NCBI GenBank assembly: GCA_018663485.1 | Contig: JABJQI010000096.1 | Location: 1-21,922 of the forward strand | Length of the DNA: 21,922 nucleotides | Reading direction: 5' to 3' | Source: Opitutia bacterium | Lineage (GTDB): Bacteria; Verrucomicrobiota; Verrucomicrobiia; Opitutales; Coraliomargaritaceae | Shown here: positions 1 through 7,186 of the stretch, piece after piece | How the letters are laid out: the number at the start of each line of letters is the position of its first letter | Position numbering within the stretch: position 1 is the stretch's first letter | Made by a program: the position numbers and the translations under genes | Notes under the pieces: generated by a model | Databases searched by the model: none | Seen by the model: the letters and a program-made list of their open reading frames with translations, nothing else | What the model was told of the DNA's origin: nothing

Positions 1-628
1 CAGGGAGTTGTTCGACCCATTGTGAGGCTTCATTTGGGTTTTGGCCTGCCCAGTTGGCGGCGAGTGCTTTAGCGGCGGTAACTTTACTGCCGTCGTTGGC
101 CATGCCGTCAATCCATATCGCAGCGGCGGTCGGGTCCTGTTGAGCCCAGAGTTCCATACCGCTTTGAATGGTGGTGTGGCGGGCGAGGCCTTGGGCGTTC
201 GACTCTAGCCACAGCAGGGCGCTTTCGGAATCTTCCGCGGCCCAGACGGCAACAATTTCCAGCATCCCACGCACGCTGTCTTGGCTGAGTGATTGCACTT
301 GCAGCCAAGCCATCGCCGACTCGGGGTCGTCTTGGGCGCGGCGGCGCGCTTCGGCGAGAAAGGGATCGTTATCGGCTGCCGACTTGGCGATAAACGCTCT
401 GCCTGCTGGCGCTGGTTTGTGCACGGTGCGGCCACGGTCGGACGTGCCGGGCGTGTTGCTCGATTCGACCGCTGCGGTTGACTGGCTCGGTGCGCGGCTA
501 CGCACGATCTCCCAGGTCTCGCGCAGATGCTGCCATTCGTTGCGAAGCGTGTCTGTGTGAGGCAGCACTGCAAGCGTGGCTAAGCCAACAAAGGCGAGCG
601 TGAGTAGACTACGAAAAATCCAGTGCAT
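1..628 (-). CDS. Membrane-anchored protein of 32-residue helical repeats (3' part missing)
   Basis: The frame is open for 209 codons from an ATG at 628 to the window edge, so the C-terminus is missing. The start lies 8 bp after the tatD stop codon, suggesting co-transcription with tatD. Residues 4-22 form one hydrophobic segment (membrane anchor or uncleaved signal). Residues 25-100 are polar and low in complexity. From residue 101 there are tandem units of exactly 32 residues (101-132, 133-164, 165-196, and a fourth beginning at 197). Each starts D/N-P/S-x-x-A and has Trp at unit position 8; complete units also have Trp at position 29. This predicts an alpha-solenoid like TPR or Sel1 arrays, probably facing the periplasm. 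I do not recognise a named family and assign no function. Overlapping frames here are shadows; this one has the repeat logic and the anchor. Confidence 0.8.
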   Translation of the reverse strand, partial: MHWIFRSLLTLAFVGLATLAVLPHTDTLRNEWQHLRETWEIVRSRAPSQSTAAVESSNTPGTSDRGRTVHKPAPAGRAFIAKSAADNDPFLAEARRRAQDDPESAMAWLQVQSLSQDSVRGMLEIVAVWAAEDSESALLWLESNAQGLARHTTIQSGMELWAQQDPTAAAIWIDGMANDGSKVTAAKALAANWAGQNPNEASQWVEQLP

Positions 629-636
629 ACAGAGAG

Positions 637-1434
637 TTAACTTAGGTTGAAGAAGGCCTTGGTGTTATTGGTGGTGTGTGCGGCCAACTGGTCGGGAGTC
701 ATCGCGAGTGCCTCGGCGCAACGCTTAGCGATGTCGGCGAGGTAGGCGGGCTGGTTCGATTCGCCACGATGCGGCTCAGGGGTGAGGTAGGGACAATCGG
801 TCTCCAGCATCAATCGCTCGATACCTTGGGTGCGCAGGGCTTCGCGGATGTCGGGGGCATTTTTGTAAGTGACCACTCCAGTGAAGGAGGCGCGTCCACC
901 GCGTTGGTTGACTTGGGTGATTTCATTGGGGCCGTAAGTGAAGCAGTGGAATACGATCCGCGACCAATCGATGCCAGACTCGTCAATCATCCGCAGGCTG
1001 TCGTCGAAAGCATTGCGGCTGTGAATGATCACGGGGCAGTCGAACTCGGTGGCGAGCATGAGCTGCTGGCGAAAGGCTTCTTCTTGATAGATCATGGTTT
1101 CGCCTGCTTTAATTGGATCTTTCGGCAGGTGGAAATAATCGAGTCCAATCTCGCCGAGGGCGACGGGGCCGTGCGGCGGCATGAAGAAGGTGGAAATTTG
1201 GCTAACATCGTGGTGCCACTCGGCATCGACGTAACAGGGGTGTAGACCGACGGTGTAATCGATCCGTCCCGCGTAGGCCGCATGCATTTCGCGGTAGGGC
1301 ACCCAGTCTTTCGGCGAAGTGCCGACGGTGATAAAGCGTTGTACGCCAGCTGCGGCGGCACGCGCCAGTACAGGGTTGAGTTCGCCTTTATTCTTGAAGC
1401 CGAGTAAGTGGCAATGGCTGTCGATCAGTTGCAT
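637..1434 (-). CDS. tatD: TatD-family metal-dependent hydrolase (DNase)
   Basis: This is a 265-residue amidohydrolase-fold protein of the TatD/YcfH family; members are metal-dependent 3'-5' DNases or phosphoesterases acting in the cytoplasm. The metal ligands expected for the family are all visible: H7 and H9 (DSHCHL), E95 (GEIGLDY), H138 (IIHSRN), H163 (HCFTYG) and D213 (LETDCPYLTP). Length is normal for the family (about 255-270). The ATG start places DSHCHL near residue 5, as usual. The gene is divergent from trxB, with 255 bp between them, and is followed after 8 bp by the repeat protein. Family assignment is secure; the cellular substrate is not known from sequence. Confidence 0.95.
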   Translation of the reverse strand: MQLIDSHCHLLGFKNKGELNPVLARAAAAGVQRFITVGTSPKDWVPYREMHAAYAGRIDYTVGLHPCYVDAEWHHDVSQISTFFMPPHGPVALGEIGLDYFHLPKDPIKAGETMIYQEEAFRQQLMLATEFDCPVIIHSRNAFDDSLRMIDESGIDWSRIVFHCFTYGPNEITQVNQRGGRASFTGVVTYKNAPDIREALRTQGIERLMLETDCPYLTPEPHRGESNQPAYLADIAKRCAEALAMTPDQLAAHTTNNTKAFFNLS

Positions 1435-1689
1435 GACTGCGAAAATGCCGAAAAACGGTCAGACTGAAAGGCTGAAAATGGACTCGGATTGAACTTAGTG
1501 GATGCTTTGCGCGAGCTTGTGGATATTCTGGCGGAGCAGGCCGTTGCAAGCAACGACGCCACTTTTGTTAATTCTGCATTTAAACAGCCGGCTAAATGTT
1601 TCTGATTCGAAAGTTCTTGAGAATAAAGCGGGTGGCTTCATCGTCTGAAAGCTTTAGCAAATTCAAACTCCACTTTTAGTAAAATTATC

Positions 1690-2616
1690 ATGGAAGACGT
1701 CATTATTTTAGGAACCGGTTGTGCCGGACTCACTGCAGCCATCTACACGGGCCGTGCTCAATTGAATCCGTTGGTGCTCGAAGGCACGCAACCAGGAGGA
1801 CAGCTCACCACGACTTCGGAGGTTGAGAATTTCCCTGGTTTCCCAGAGGGCATCGATGGTTACACCATGATGGACAACTTGCGCAAGCAAGCGGCGAAGT
1901 TTGGTGCGCGTTACGAGCATGCCAAGGTCGATAAAATCGAGGTCGCTGGTGCGGTGAAGAAACTTTACGCTGGGGATAAAGTCTACGAAGCCAAGACCGT
2001 GATCGTCGCGACTGGTGCGCGCCCACGCTTAACCGGCGTGCCGGGTGAGCAGGAAATGTTTGGGGGCAAGGGTGTGACTACTTGTGCCACTTGCGATGGT
2101 GCGTTCTACCGCGATATGGAAGTCGTGGTGGTCGGCGGCGGCGATTCCGCTGCCGAGGAAGCGCTGTTTTTGACTCGTTTTTGCACAAAGGTGACTTTGA
2201 TCCATCGCCGCGATGAGCTACGTGCTTCGCAGATCATGGCCGACCGAGCGACTTCGCACCCAAAGATCGAAATGGCATGGAACTCATTGCCCCAAGAAAT
2301 CCTCGCTGACGAAAAGGGCTTTACCCGTGGGATTCGCGTGAAGGATGCTAAGACTGGGGTAGAGCGTGAAATCCCTTGTAAGGGTGTCTTTGTCGCCATC
2401 GGCCATATCCCGAATACTGACTTTGTCGAAGGCGTGTTAGAGCGGGACGGAGACGGCTACATTATTCCAAACCACGGCAGCCAAGTGAAGACTGAGCATG
2501 ATGGTTTCTTTGCTGCGGGTGACTGTGTCGACCATGTGTATCGTCAAGCGATCACCGCTGCGGGTATGGGTTGCCAAGCCGCAATCGAGGCCGAACGCTA
2601 TTTGGCGGAACTTTAA
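1690..2616 (+). CDS. trxB: Thioredoxin-disulfide reductase
   Basis: This 308-residue FAD/NADPH flavoenzyme reduces thioredoxin and so supplies cytoplasmic thiol reducing power. Visible features in order are the FAD dinucleotide-binding loop GTGCAG (8-13; many family members have GSGPAG), the GGQLTTTSEVENFPG block (36-50), the redox-active pair C132-A-T-C135 followed by Asp, the NADPH loop GGGDSA (149-154) with HRR at 172-174 for NADP phosphate binding, and the C-terminal FAD motif AAGDC. The length is standard. No Shine-Dalgarno sequence is seen before the ATG; the 20 bases upstream are A/T-rich. The gene stands alone, and pdxH follows only after a 126-bp low-complexity spacer. The upstream 255 bp gave no clear promoter by eye. 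Confidence 0.97.
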   Translation: MEDVIILGTGCAGLTAAIYTGRAQLNPLVLEGTQPGGQLTTTSEVENFPGFPEGIDGYTMMDNLRKQAAKFGARYEHAKVDKIEVAGAVKKLYAGDKVYEAKTVIVATGARPRLTGVPGEQEMFGGKGVTTCATCDGAFYRDMEVVVVGGGDSAAEEALFLTRFCTKVTLIHRRDELRASQIMADRATSHPKIEMAWNSLPQEILADEKGFTRGIRVKDAKTGVEREIPCKGVFVAIGHIPNTDFVEGVLERDGDGYIIPNHGSQVKTEHDGFFAAGDCVDHVYRQAITAAGMGCQAAIEAERYLAEL

Positions 2617-2742
2617 AGATTTGATGGTTGAAAGTATTAAGGTATGAAGGTGATAAATTACTGAGATATTAATGCATGAAGATTTGAAAATGTGAATGTT
2701 CTAAGATAGAAAACACCTTCTCACCTTCCCACTCTTTTCACC
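2617..2742 (+). repeat. A/T-rich low-complexity intergenic spacer with GAAGGTG-type short repeats
   Basis: The gap between trxB and pdxH consists of short variations on TGAA/ATGAAG/GTGAA on one strand. GAAGGTG occurs at 2646-2652, and its exact complement CACCTTC occurs twice at 2714-2720 and 2722-2728, just before the pdxH start. The arms could pair around a ~60-base loop. It is not a typical terminator because no T-run follows a compact hairpin. Base composition differs sharply from the flanking genes. Confidence 0.5.
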
Positions 2743-3384
2743 ATGGATCATATATCAGACCTTCGCGAAGATTACACCAAGCAGGCCTTGCGAGCTGCAG
2801 ACTTAGTGGCAGATCCGTTTGCCCAGTTTGAGCAGTGGTTTAGGCAGGCCGAGGAGTGTGAGCTCAATGAGCCCAATGCGATGTGTCTCGCTTCTGTGGC
2901 TGCGAATGGGCAACCTTCGACGCGTGTGGTATTATTGAAGGGGTTTTCTAAAAAGGGGCTAGTGTTTTATACCAATTACGAGAGTCGTAAGGCAATCGAG
3001 TTGGAATCGAATCCGCGCGTCTCAGTGAATTTTCTGTGGTTGCCGCTGCAACGTCAGGTCAACATCACCGGGCGCGTCGAGCGTGTTTCGAAAGTTGAGG
3101 CCTTGCAATATTTTGTCTCTCGTCCGATCGCGAGTCGACTTGGGGCATGGAGTTCGCCGCAAAGTCAGGTGATTACATCGCGGCAAATTCTGGAAGCTAA
3201 GCTCGATCAGATGAAGCGTAAGTTTGCCGATGGCGAAGTACCGCTGCCAGATCACTGGGGAGGTTACCGCATTGTACCTGAGACCTTTGAATTTTGGCAA
3301 GGCGGGGGAGGGCGCTTGCATGATCGCTTTATGTATCGACTCGATGATGCTGGTCAATGGGCAGCCGCTCGTTTGGCTCCGTAG
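2743..3384 (+). CDS. pdxH: Pyridoxine/pyridoxamine 5'-phosphate oxidase
   Basis: This FMN-dependent enzyme oxidises pyridoxamine or pyridoxine 5'-phosphate to pyridoxal 5'-phosphate, the last step of vitamin B6 synthesis and salvage. At 213 residues it has the family's normal length. It carries the FMN/substrate motif RVVLLKG (61-67), the FYTNYESRKA block (75-84), QVNITGRVER (105-114), the SRLGAWSS loop (131-138) and the diagnostic C-terminal EFWQGGGGRLHDR (183-195) with terminal RLAP. The usual Arg-Pro/Ser after EFWQG is replaced here by glycines. The ATG at 2743 gives the usual short N-terminus. A PHP hydrolase follows after 23 bp, suggesting a two-gene transcript. Confidence 0.97.
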   Translation: MDHISDLREDYTKQALRAADLVADPFAQFEQWFRQAEECELNEPNAMCLASVAANGQPSTRVVLLKGFSKKGLVFYTNYESRKAIELESNPRVSVNFLWLPLQRQVNITGRVERVSKVEALQYFVSRPIASRLGAWSSPQSQVITSRQILEAKLDQMKRKFADGEVPLPDHWGGYRIVPETFEFWQGGGGRLHDRFMYRLDDAGQWAAARLAP

Positions 3385-3407
3385 GCTAGCTTGCGGCTGA
3401 CTATACT

Positions 3408-4229
3408 ATGCGTGTTGACTCACATATGCACACCACTCTTTGCGGCCACGCAATCGGTGCGCCGATTGAATATGCAATGGTTGCGATGGAGCTGGGGATC
3501 GATGTGATAACCATCACTTGCCACATCCCGATGGAATGGGAGGCATTCGGCCAAGAAGGAATTCGTATGCGCCGTGATCAACTCGATCAATATCGCAGTT
3601 TAGTGTACGACACCGCAGAAAAGGCCAAGCCATTTGGCGTCGAGGTGCTTTGCGGGATCGAGGCGGAGGTGTATCCAGACGAAGCGCAGATGAAGTCTAT
3701 GGATGAAATTCTCGCAGAGTTCGAGTGGGATTTTGTACTCGGGTCGCTGCACGCGCAGTGCCAGAGCTACTTGACGTGGTTGACGAAAAATAAGGTCAAA
3801 GACGATGCGATGCGAATTGATAGTTACTTTCGCCACCTTAAGGATGGTGCGCAGTCGGGGCGCTATGATAGTATGTCGCACCCCGATGTGATCCGCACCT
3901 ATGGAGTGGTGAGTGAGTTCAAGCCGGCAAAGCACGAAGAAGTGATCCGTGATTTTCTGCAGGCAGTGGTGGATGAAAATATCTGCATCGAGGTGAATAC
4001 CAGCGGCCTGACTAAGGGCGACTTTGAGGTGCACCCCGATCCGTTAATTCTCGATTGGGCCAGTGAGATGGGTGTGAAGCTGACGATTGGCTCTGATTCG
4101 CATAGGCCTTCTTCAGTTGGGCAGTTTTTCGATACGATTCAACCGATGCTTCGTGAGAAAGGCTTTAAGGATTTGCATTATTTCCGAGCACGTGAGCGTA
4201 TTCGAATTGATATGCCGAAATGGGATTGA
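3408..4229 (+). CDS. PHP-domain phosphoesterase, histidinol-phosphatase-like
   Basis: This 273-residue PHP (polymerase and histidinol phosphatase) domain protein probably hydrolyses a phosphate monoester at a trinuclear metal centre in the cytoplasm. Visible ligands are H6 and H8 (DSHMHT), H39 (TCH), E85 (GIEAEVYP), H115 (GSLHAQ), H158 (MSHPDVIR) and D230/H232 (IGSDSHRP). Overall architecture and length match HisK/HisJ-type histidinol phosphatases, which carry out the penultimate step of histidine synthesis. No other his gene is nearby, so the substrate is uncertain. It lies 23 bp behind pdxH on the same strand. The start at 3408 places DSHMHT at residues 4-9, typical for the family. Confidence 0.85.
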   Translation: MRVDSHMHTTLCGHAIGAPIEYAMVAMELGIDVITITCHIPMEWEAFGQEGIRMRRDQLDQYRSLVYDTAEKAKPFGVEVLCGIEAEVYPDEAQMKSMDEILAEFEWDFVLGSLHAQCQSYLTWLTKNKVKDDAMRIDSYFRHLKDGAQSGRYDSMSHPDVIRTYGVVSEFKPAKHEEVIRDFLQAVVDENICIEVNTSGLTKGDFEVHPDPLILDWASEMGVKLTIGSDSHRPSSVGQFFDTIQPMLREKGFKDLHYFRARERIRIDMPKWD

Positions 4230-4293
4230 ATTTGCGGCGTGGCTGCATATCGCACAGAAATTTAAGTGTATCTTCGACTATTGGCAAAGGAAT

Positions 4294-4310
4294 GTGGGCG
4301 AGTCGCCCAC
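4294..4310. repeat. Perfect 7-bp hairpin in the spacer before the protease gene
   Basis: GTGGGCG, a three-base AGT loop, then CGCCCAC form a perfect inverted repeat about 65 bp after the PHP gene stop. No T-run follows on either strand, so it is not a canonical intrinsic terminator. It could be a weak terminator, an mRNA 3'-end stabiliser or a dispersed palindrome. Confidence 0.5.
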
Positions 4311-4441
4311 GCACCTATCGCGGTCAGTCGTTTCAATCGAGACTTTCCCGCTAATGGATGATCAGCCGAAGTTAAGCTCATTGCGCTTTCTTTTATGCTT
4401 ATTTTGTGGTCAGCGCTTGGCTGATTGGTTTATCGTCAGGG

Positions 4442-5380
4442 ATGCAAAAAGTTGGCTTATTGTCTTTTCTTGCCCTTGCTTTAACTTCGTTACACGGAAT
4501 TCATTCGATTGAATTGAAGGATGGTAGTGGTATTCGCGGTGCTATCGTATTGGAGCGTCCGGAGGTATACTATGTGGATTTGGGCTTTAATGTAGTTGCC
4601 GTGCCGAAGGATGCGGTCGTAAGTCTGGGCGAGGTAGATTCAGTCATTGGCAAAGTAGCGATGGCGTTAGTTGAGGACACACTCTACCGCGTTGCGGCGG
4701 ATCGTGACGATCAGCCGATACTGAAGTGGGTGGATCAGTTGGGCGAGGCAGTGGCACTGGTGCAAACACCGACTGGCCTAGGATCCGGGTTTGTAATCCA
4801 TGGGGATGGCTATGTGGTGACGAATGATCATGTAATCGCGGGCGAACATCGTATCTCGGTGACAATTTTCAGGGAGGGTGAACGCGAGCTTTCGAAGGTG
4901 ACGTATAATAATGTACGGATCGTGGCAACCAGCGCGGAGTTAGATTTGGCTTTGTTAAAGATTGAAGCAGATTCGGAAGAGGCATTTCGCAGCGTCACGT
5001 TAGCCGCTGGTACAGGCCGAGTTCGTGAGGGGGAGACTGTGTTTGCGATCGGTAGTCCTTTAGGGCTGGATCGGACTGTTTCGGAGGGAATTATTAGCGT
5101 CGCGAATCGTGTGATCGGGGGGCGTCTTTATTTGCAGACGACGACTCAGATCAATCCCGGTAATTCTGGTGGGCCATTGTTCAACTTGAGTGGTGAAGTT
5201 GTGGGCGTAAATAATATGAAGATTGCGGCTGTGGGAGCTGAGGGCTTGGGTTTTTCAATTTCTTCAGGTGTGGTGAAGTCATTTTTAGACAACCGAGATG
5301 CGTATGCATTTGATCCACGTAATCCGAATACAGGCTTTCGTTATTTGAGCCCCCCTAAAATTGCTGACAGCGAGAAGTGA
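4442..5380 (+). CDS. Exported HtrA-like serine protease without PDZ domain
   Basis: This is a trypsin-fold (S1C, DegP/HtrA-like) endopeptidase, probably periplasmic or secreted. I chose ATG 4442 (312 residues) over the in-frame GTG 4406, because from 4442 the protein begins with a short Lys-containing stretch and a hydrophobic core (residues 4-17), a good signal peptide. Residues 23-65 look like a small beta-rich domain. The catalytic triad is visible: H130 (VTNDHVI), D168 (AELDLALLKI) and S242 (NPGNSGGPL). The chain ends about 65 residues after the catalytic Ser, so there is no room for the PDZ domains of true DegP. It opens a run of exported proteins; the next gene starts 15 bp downstream. 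Its substrate is unknown. Confidence 0.9.
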   Translation: MQKVGLLSFLALALTSLHGIHSIELKDGSGIRGAIVLERPEVYYVDLGFNVVAVPKDAVVSLGEVDSVIGKVAMALVEDTLYRVAADRDDQPILKWVDQLGEAVALVQTPTGLGSGFVIHGDGYVVTNDHVIAGEHRISVTIFREGERELSKVTYNNVRIVATSAELDLALLKIEADSEEAFRSVTLAAGTGRVREGETVFAIGSPLGLDRTVSEGIISVANRVIGGRLYLQTTTQINPGNSGGPLFNLSGEVVGVNNMKIAAVGAEGLGFSISSGVVKSFLDNRDAYAFDPRNPNTGFRYLSPPKIADSEK

Positions 5381-5395
5381 GTTGAGATTTTAAAT

Positions 5396-7186
5396 ATGAA
5401 TAAATTATTGTTAACTTGTGTGTGTGTGTGCGTCTCGGGCGCGGCAGTGTCTGCGTTGCCTTTTCAGGAGATCATCGGCGAGGATGCAGAGTTTTTCTGC
5501 ACAGTGCGCAGCCTTTCAGAAACGCGGGCGCAGTGGGCCACGCATCCGATCGCAGCCTTATTTGAAGACGAAGAGCTGCTCGCATTTTTCGATGCGATGA
5601 AGGGCGACGATACCCTTGAAGATAGCGGCAGTACTGATGAACCCCCTGGTTTTACCGAGGTGATGCAGGACGTGTTTGGCCTGAGCTCTGATGAGTTGTT
5701 TGAGCTGTTTCCGGGGCAGGCGAGCGTGGCTTTTTATAATCTATCAGGGCAAGCACTGGGGCAGGCAGAGAGCGAGGAAATGGTGTTGATGGCAGAGTTT
5801 TCTGGAGATGCGGCACGACTTGATACGTTGATGAAGATTCAATTTGAGCGTAATATGGCGGCGCATCAGGCGATCAATCCGCTGGTTGAGCATGAGATGA
5901 TCGAGGAGTTGTTTATGGGTGAAACGCTCTATTTTGATGAGACCTTTAATGGGGTAGCTACTTATGTAGAAGATGGCTACGCGTTAGTGAATGGCATCGT
6001 GGTTTTGGCAGCTCCCGAGAGTCGTCTACGTGCGGCAGTTGAGTCGATTAAGGAAGGAGCCAGTGCGCCGATCGCAGACTCTGCGGTGTATCAACGTTCG
6101 CGAGAACAAGGCGGACGTGGCGATTTTGGGTTGTATTCGAATTTAGAGAAGTTGATGCCGACTTTAAATCGCGCATTGATTGAGCTTCCCGTGGTGAATA
6201 ATTTGGCAATATTTGGGGTGACTGCGCAGAGTTTGGACAGTGCGTTGTCGTTGGAATCACTGCAGGCTGTGTATGTTGATTTTGATCTGATTGATTCTGG
6301 GTTGCTGTCGCATTATGGATTAATCTATCGTGAGAAGTTGGGCTTCCTAAGCCTACTGAGTTACGCAAATACTGCACTTCCGGAGGCCCACTATGTAGCG
6401 GAGGGGGTCTTGAGTAGTTCGATTTCGACCTTTGACGGCAGTGCGATGCTGGAAAATGTCGAAAGATTGCTGACATCGGCGAGCCCGACATTACCGCCGT
6501 TGATTGATATGCAGCTGCAGATAGCGAAGGCGAAGACGGGTGTGGATTTGCGCGCAGCCCTACTAGACAACTTCGGGTCTCAGACAGTTAGCTTGTCGGT
6601 CTTACCTGAGGCGAATCTAGACAACTCAGAGGTCTCACAGCCCCAGCAACTTTTCGTGATTGAGGTGAAAGACGCGCAAGCACTGACACAAGCTATCGAA
6701 GCCTTTAAGGATTTGTTTCCTGGCTTACGCGCGATGGTTGAAGAGCAGTTGCATGAAGGGCAGACCATTTATACAATTAGAGATTCGAGCCAGCCGGAGA
6801 TGAAAAATGAGGGCACAATTAGCTATGTGCTTTTGCGTTCGAGCTTGATCGTGAATGTCGGCGAGGTGGGCTTACTGCATGAAGTGCTGTCTCGTATGGG
6901 TGAACGGGGCCAGGGCTTGTGGCAGAGTGCCGAGACGGAGCAATTATTTGAGCGTATTGAACGTCCGAATGCGGTGACACGTTCTTTTGTAAATACGGAA
7001 CTGATGATCGAGCCACTGTTTGAGTCGCTGCTACAAGTGGCTGAGTTGAGTGGTTTGATGGGCGATATAAGCAAGGCGAAAATCCCGTCTCAGCTGGATA
7101 GTGCCTATCGAATGATTTCTGAGTTAAATGAAGCGCCGGATGGTTTTTTTGGACGCACGTTAATTATCAAAAGTGAGGGTAAATAA
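5396..7186 (+). CDS. Exported protein of unknown function, 596 residues, two similar halves
   Basis: I do not recognise a named family with certainty; the fold pattern loosely recalls DUF3352-type exported proteins. Residues 1-20 are a signal peptide with likely cleavage after VSA; its core CVCVCV is encoded by a (TG)7 tract. The mature protein is acidic and alternates short amphipathic helices and beta strands. By eye there are two similar lobes: GETLYF, YALVNGIVVLAAPESRL and a following helix in the N half, against GQTIYTI, YVLLRSSLIVNVGEVGLL and a helix in the C half. No catalytic motif, transmembrane anchor or lipobox was seen. The gene starts 15 bp after the protease gene. Its stop overlaps the next start (TAATG), implying coupled translation with the propeller protein. 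Confidence 0.85.
   Translation: MNKLLLTCVCVCVSGAAVSALPFQEIIGEDAEFFCTVRSLSETRAQWATHPIAALFEDEELLAFFDAMKGDDTLEDSGSTDEPPGFTEVMQDVFGLSSDELFELFPGQASVAFYNLSGQALGQAESEEMVLMAEFSGDAARLDTLMKIQFERNMAAHQAINPLVEHEMIEELFMGETLYFDETFNGVATYVEDGYALVNGIVVLAAPESRLRAAVESIKEGASAPIADSAVYQRSREQGGRGDFGLYSNLEKLMPTLNRALIELPVVNNLAIFGVTAQSLDSALSLESLQAVYVDFDLIDSGLLSHYGLIYREKLGFLSLLSYANTALPEAHYVAEGVLSSSISTFDGSAMLENVERLLTSASPTLPPLIDMQLQIAKAKTGVDLRAALLDNFGSQTVSLSVLPEANLDNSEVSQPQQLFVIEVKDAQALTQAIEAFKDLFPGLRAMVEEQLHEGQTIYTIRDSSQPEMKNEGTISYVLLRSSLIVNVGEVGLLHEVLSRMGERGQGLWQSAETEQLFERIERPNAVTRSFVNTELMIEPLFESLLQVAELSGLMGDISKAKIPSQLDSAYRMISELNEAPDGFFGRTLIIKSEGK
7174..7178 (+). promoter_or_regulatory. Ribosome binding site deciding the propeller-gene start
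   Basis: GAGGG lies 7 bases before the ATG at 7186, inside the last codons of the 596-residue gene. With the TAATG stop/start overlap it supports the chosen start and translational coupling. It is one of the few clear Shine-Dalgarno-like sites in the window. Confidence 0.6.

Noticed and set aside
168..573. Overlapping ORFs on both strands in the first 600 bases
   Set aside because: They are GC-driven shadows of the minus-strand repeat protein, which has the anchor, regular repeats and proper spacing to tatD.
1496..1606. Short plus-strand frame of about 35-46 codons upstream of trxB
   Set aside because: No ATG, only GTG/TTG starts, no ribosome site, and no recognisable similarity.
4406..4441. 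GTG start adding 12 residues to the serine protease
   Set aside because: The added residues spoil an otherwise standard signal peptide beginning at ATG 4442.
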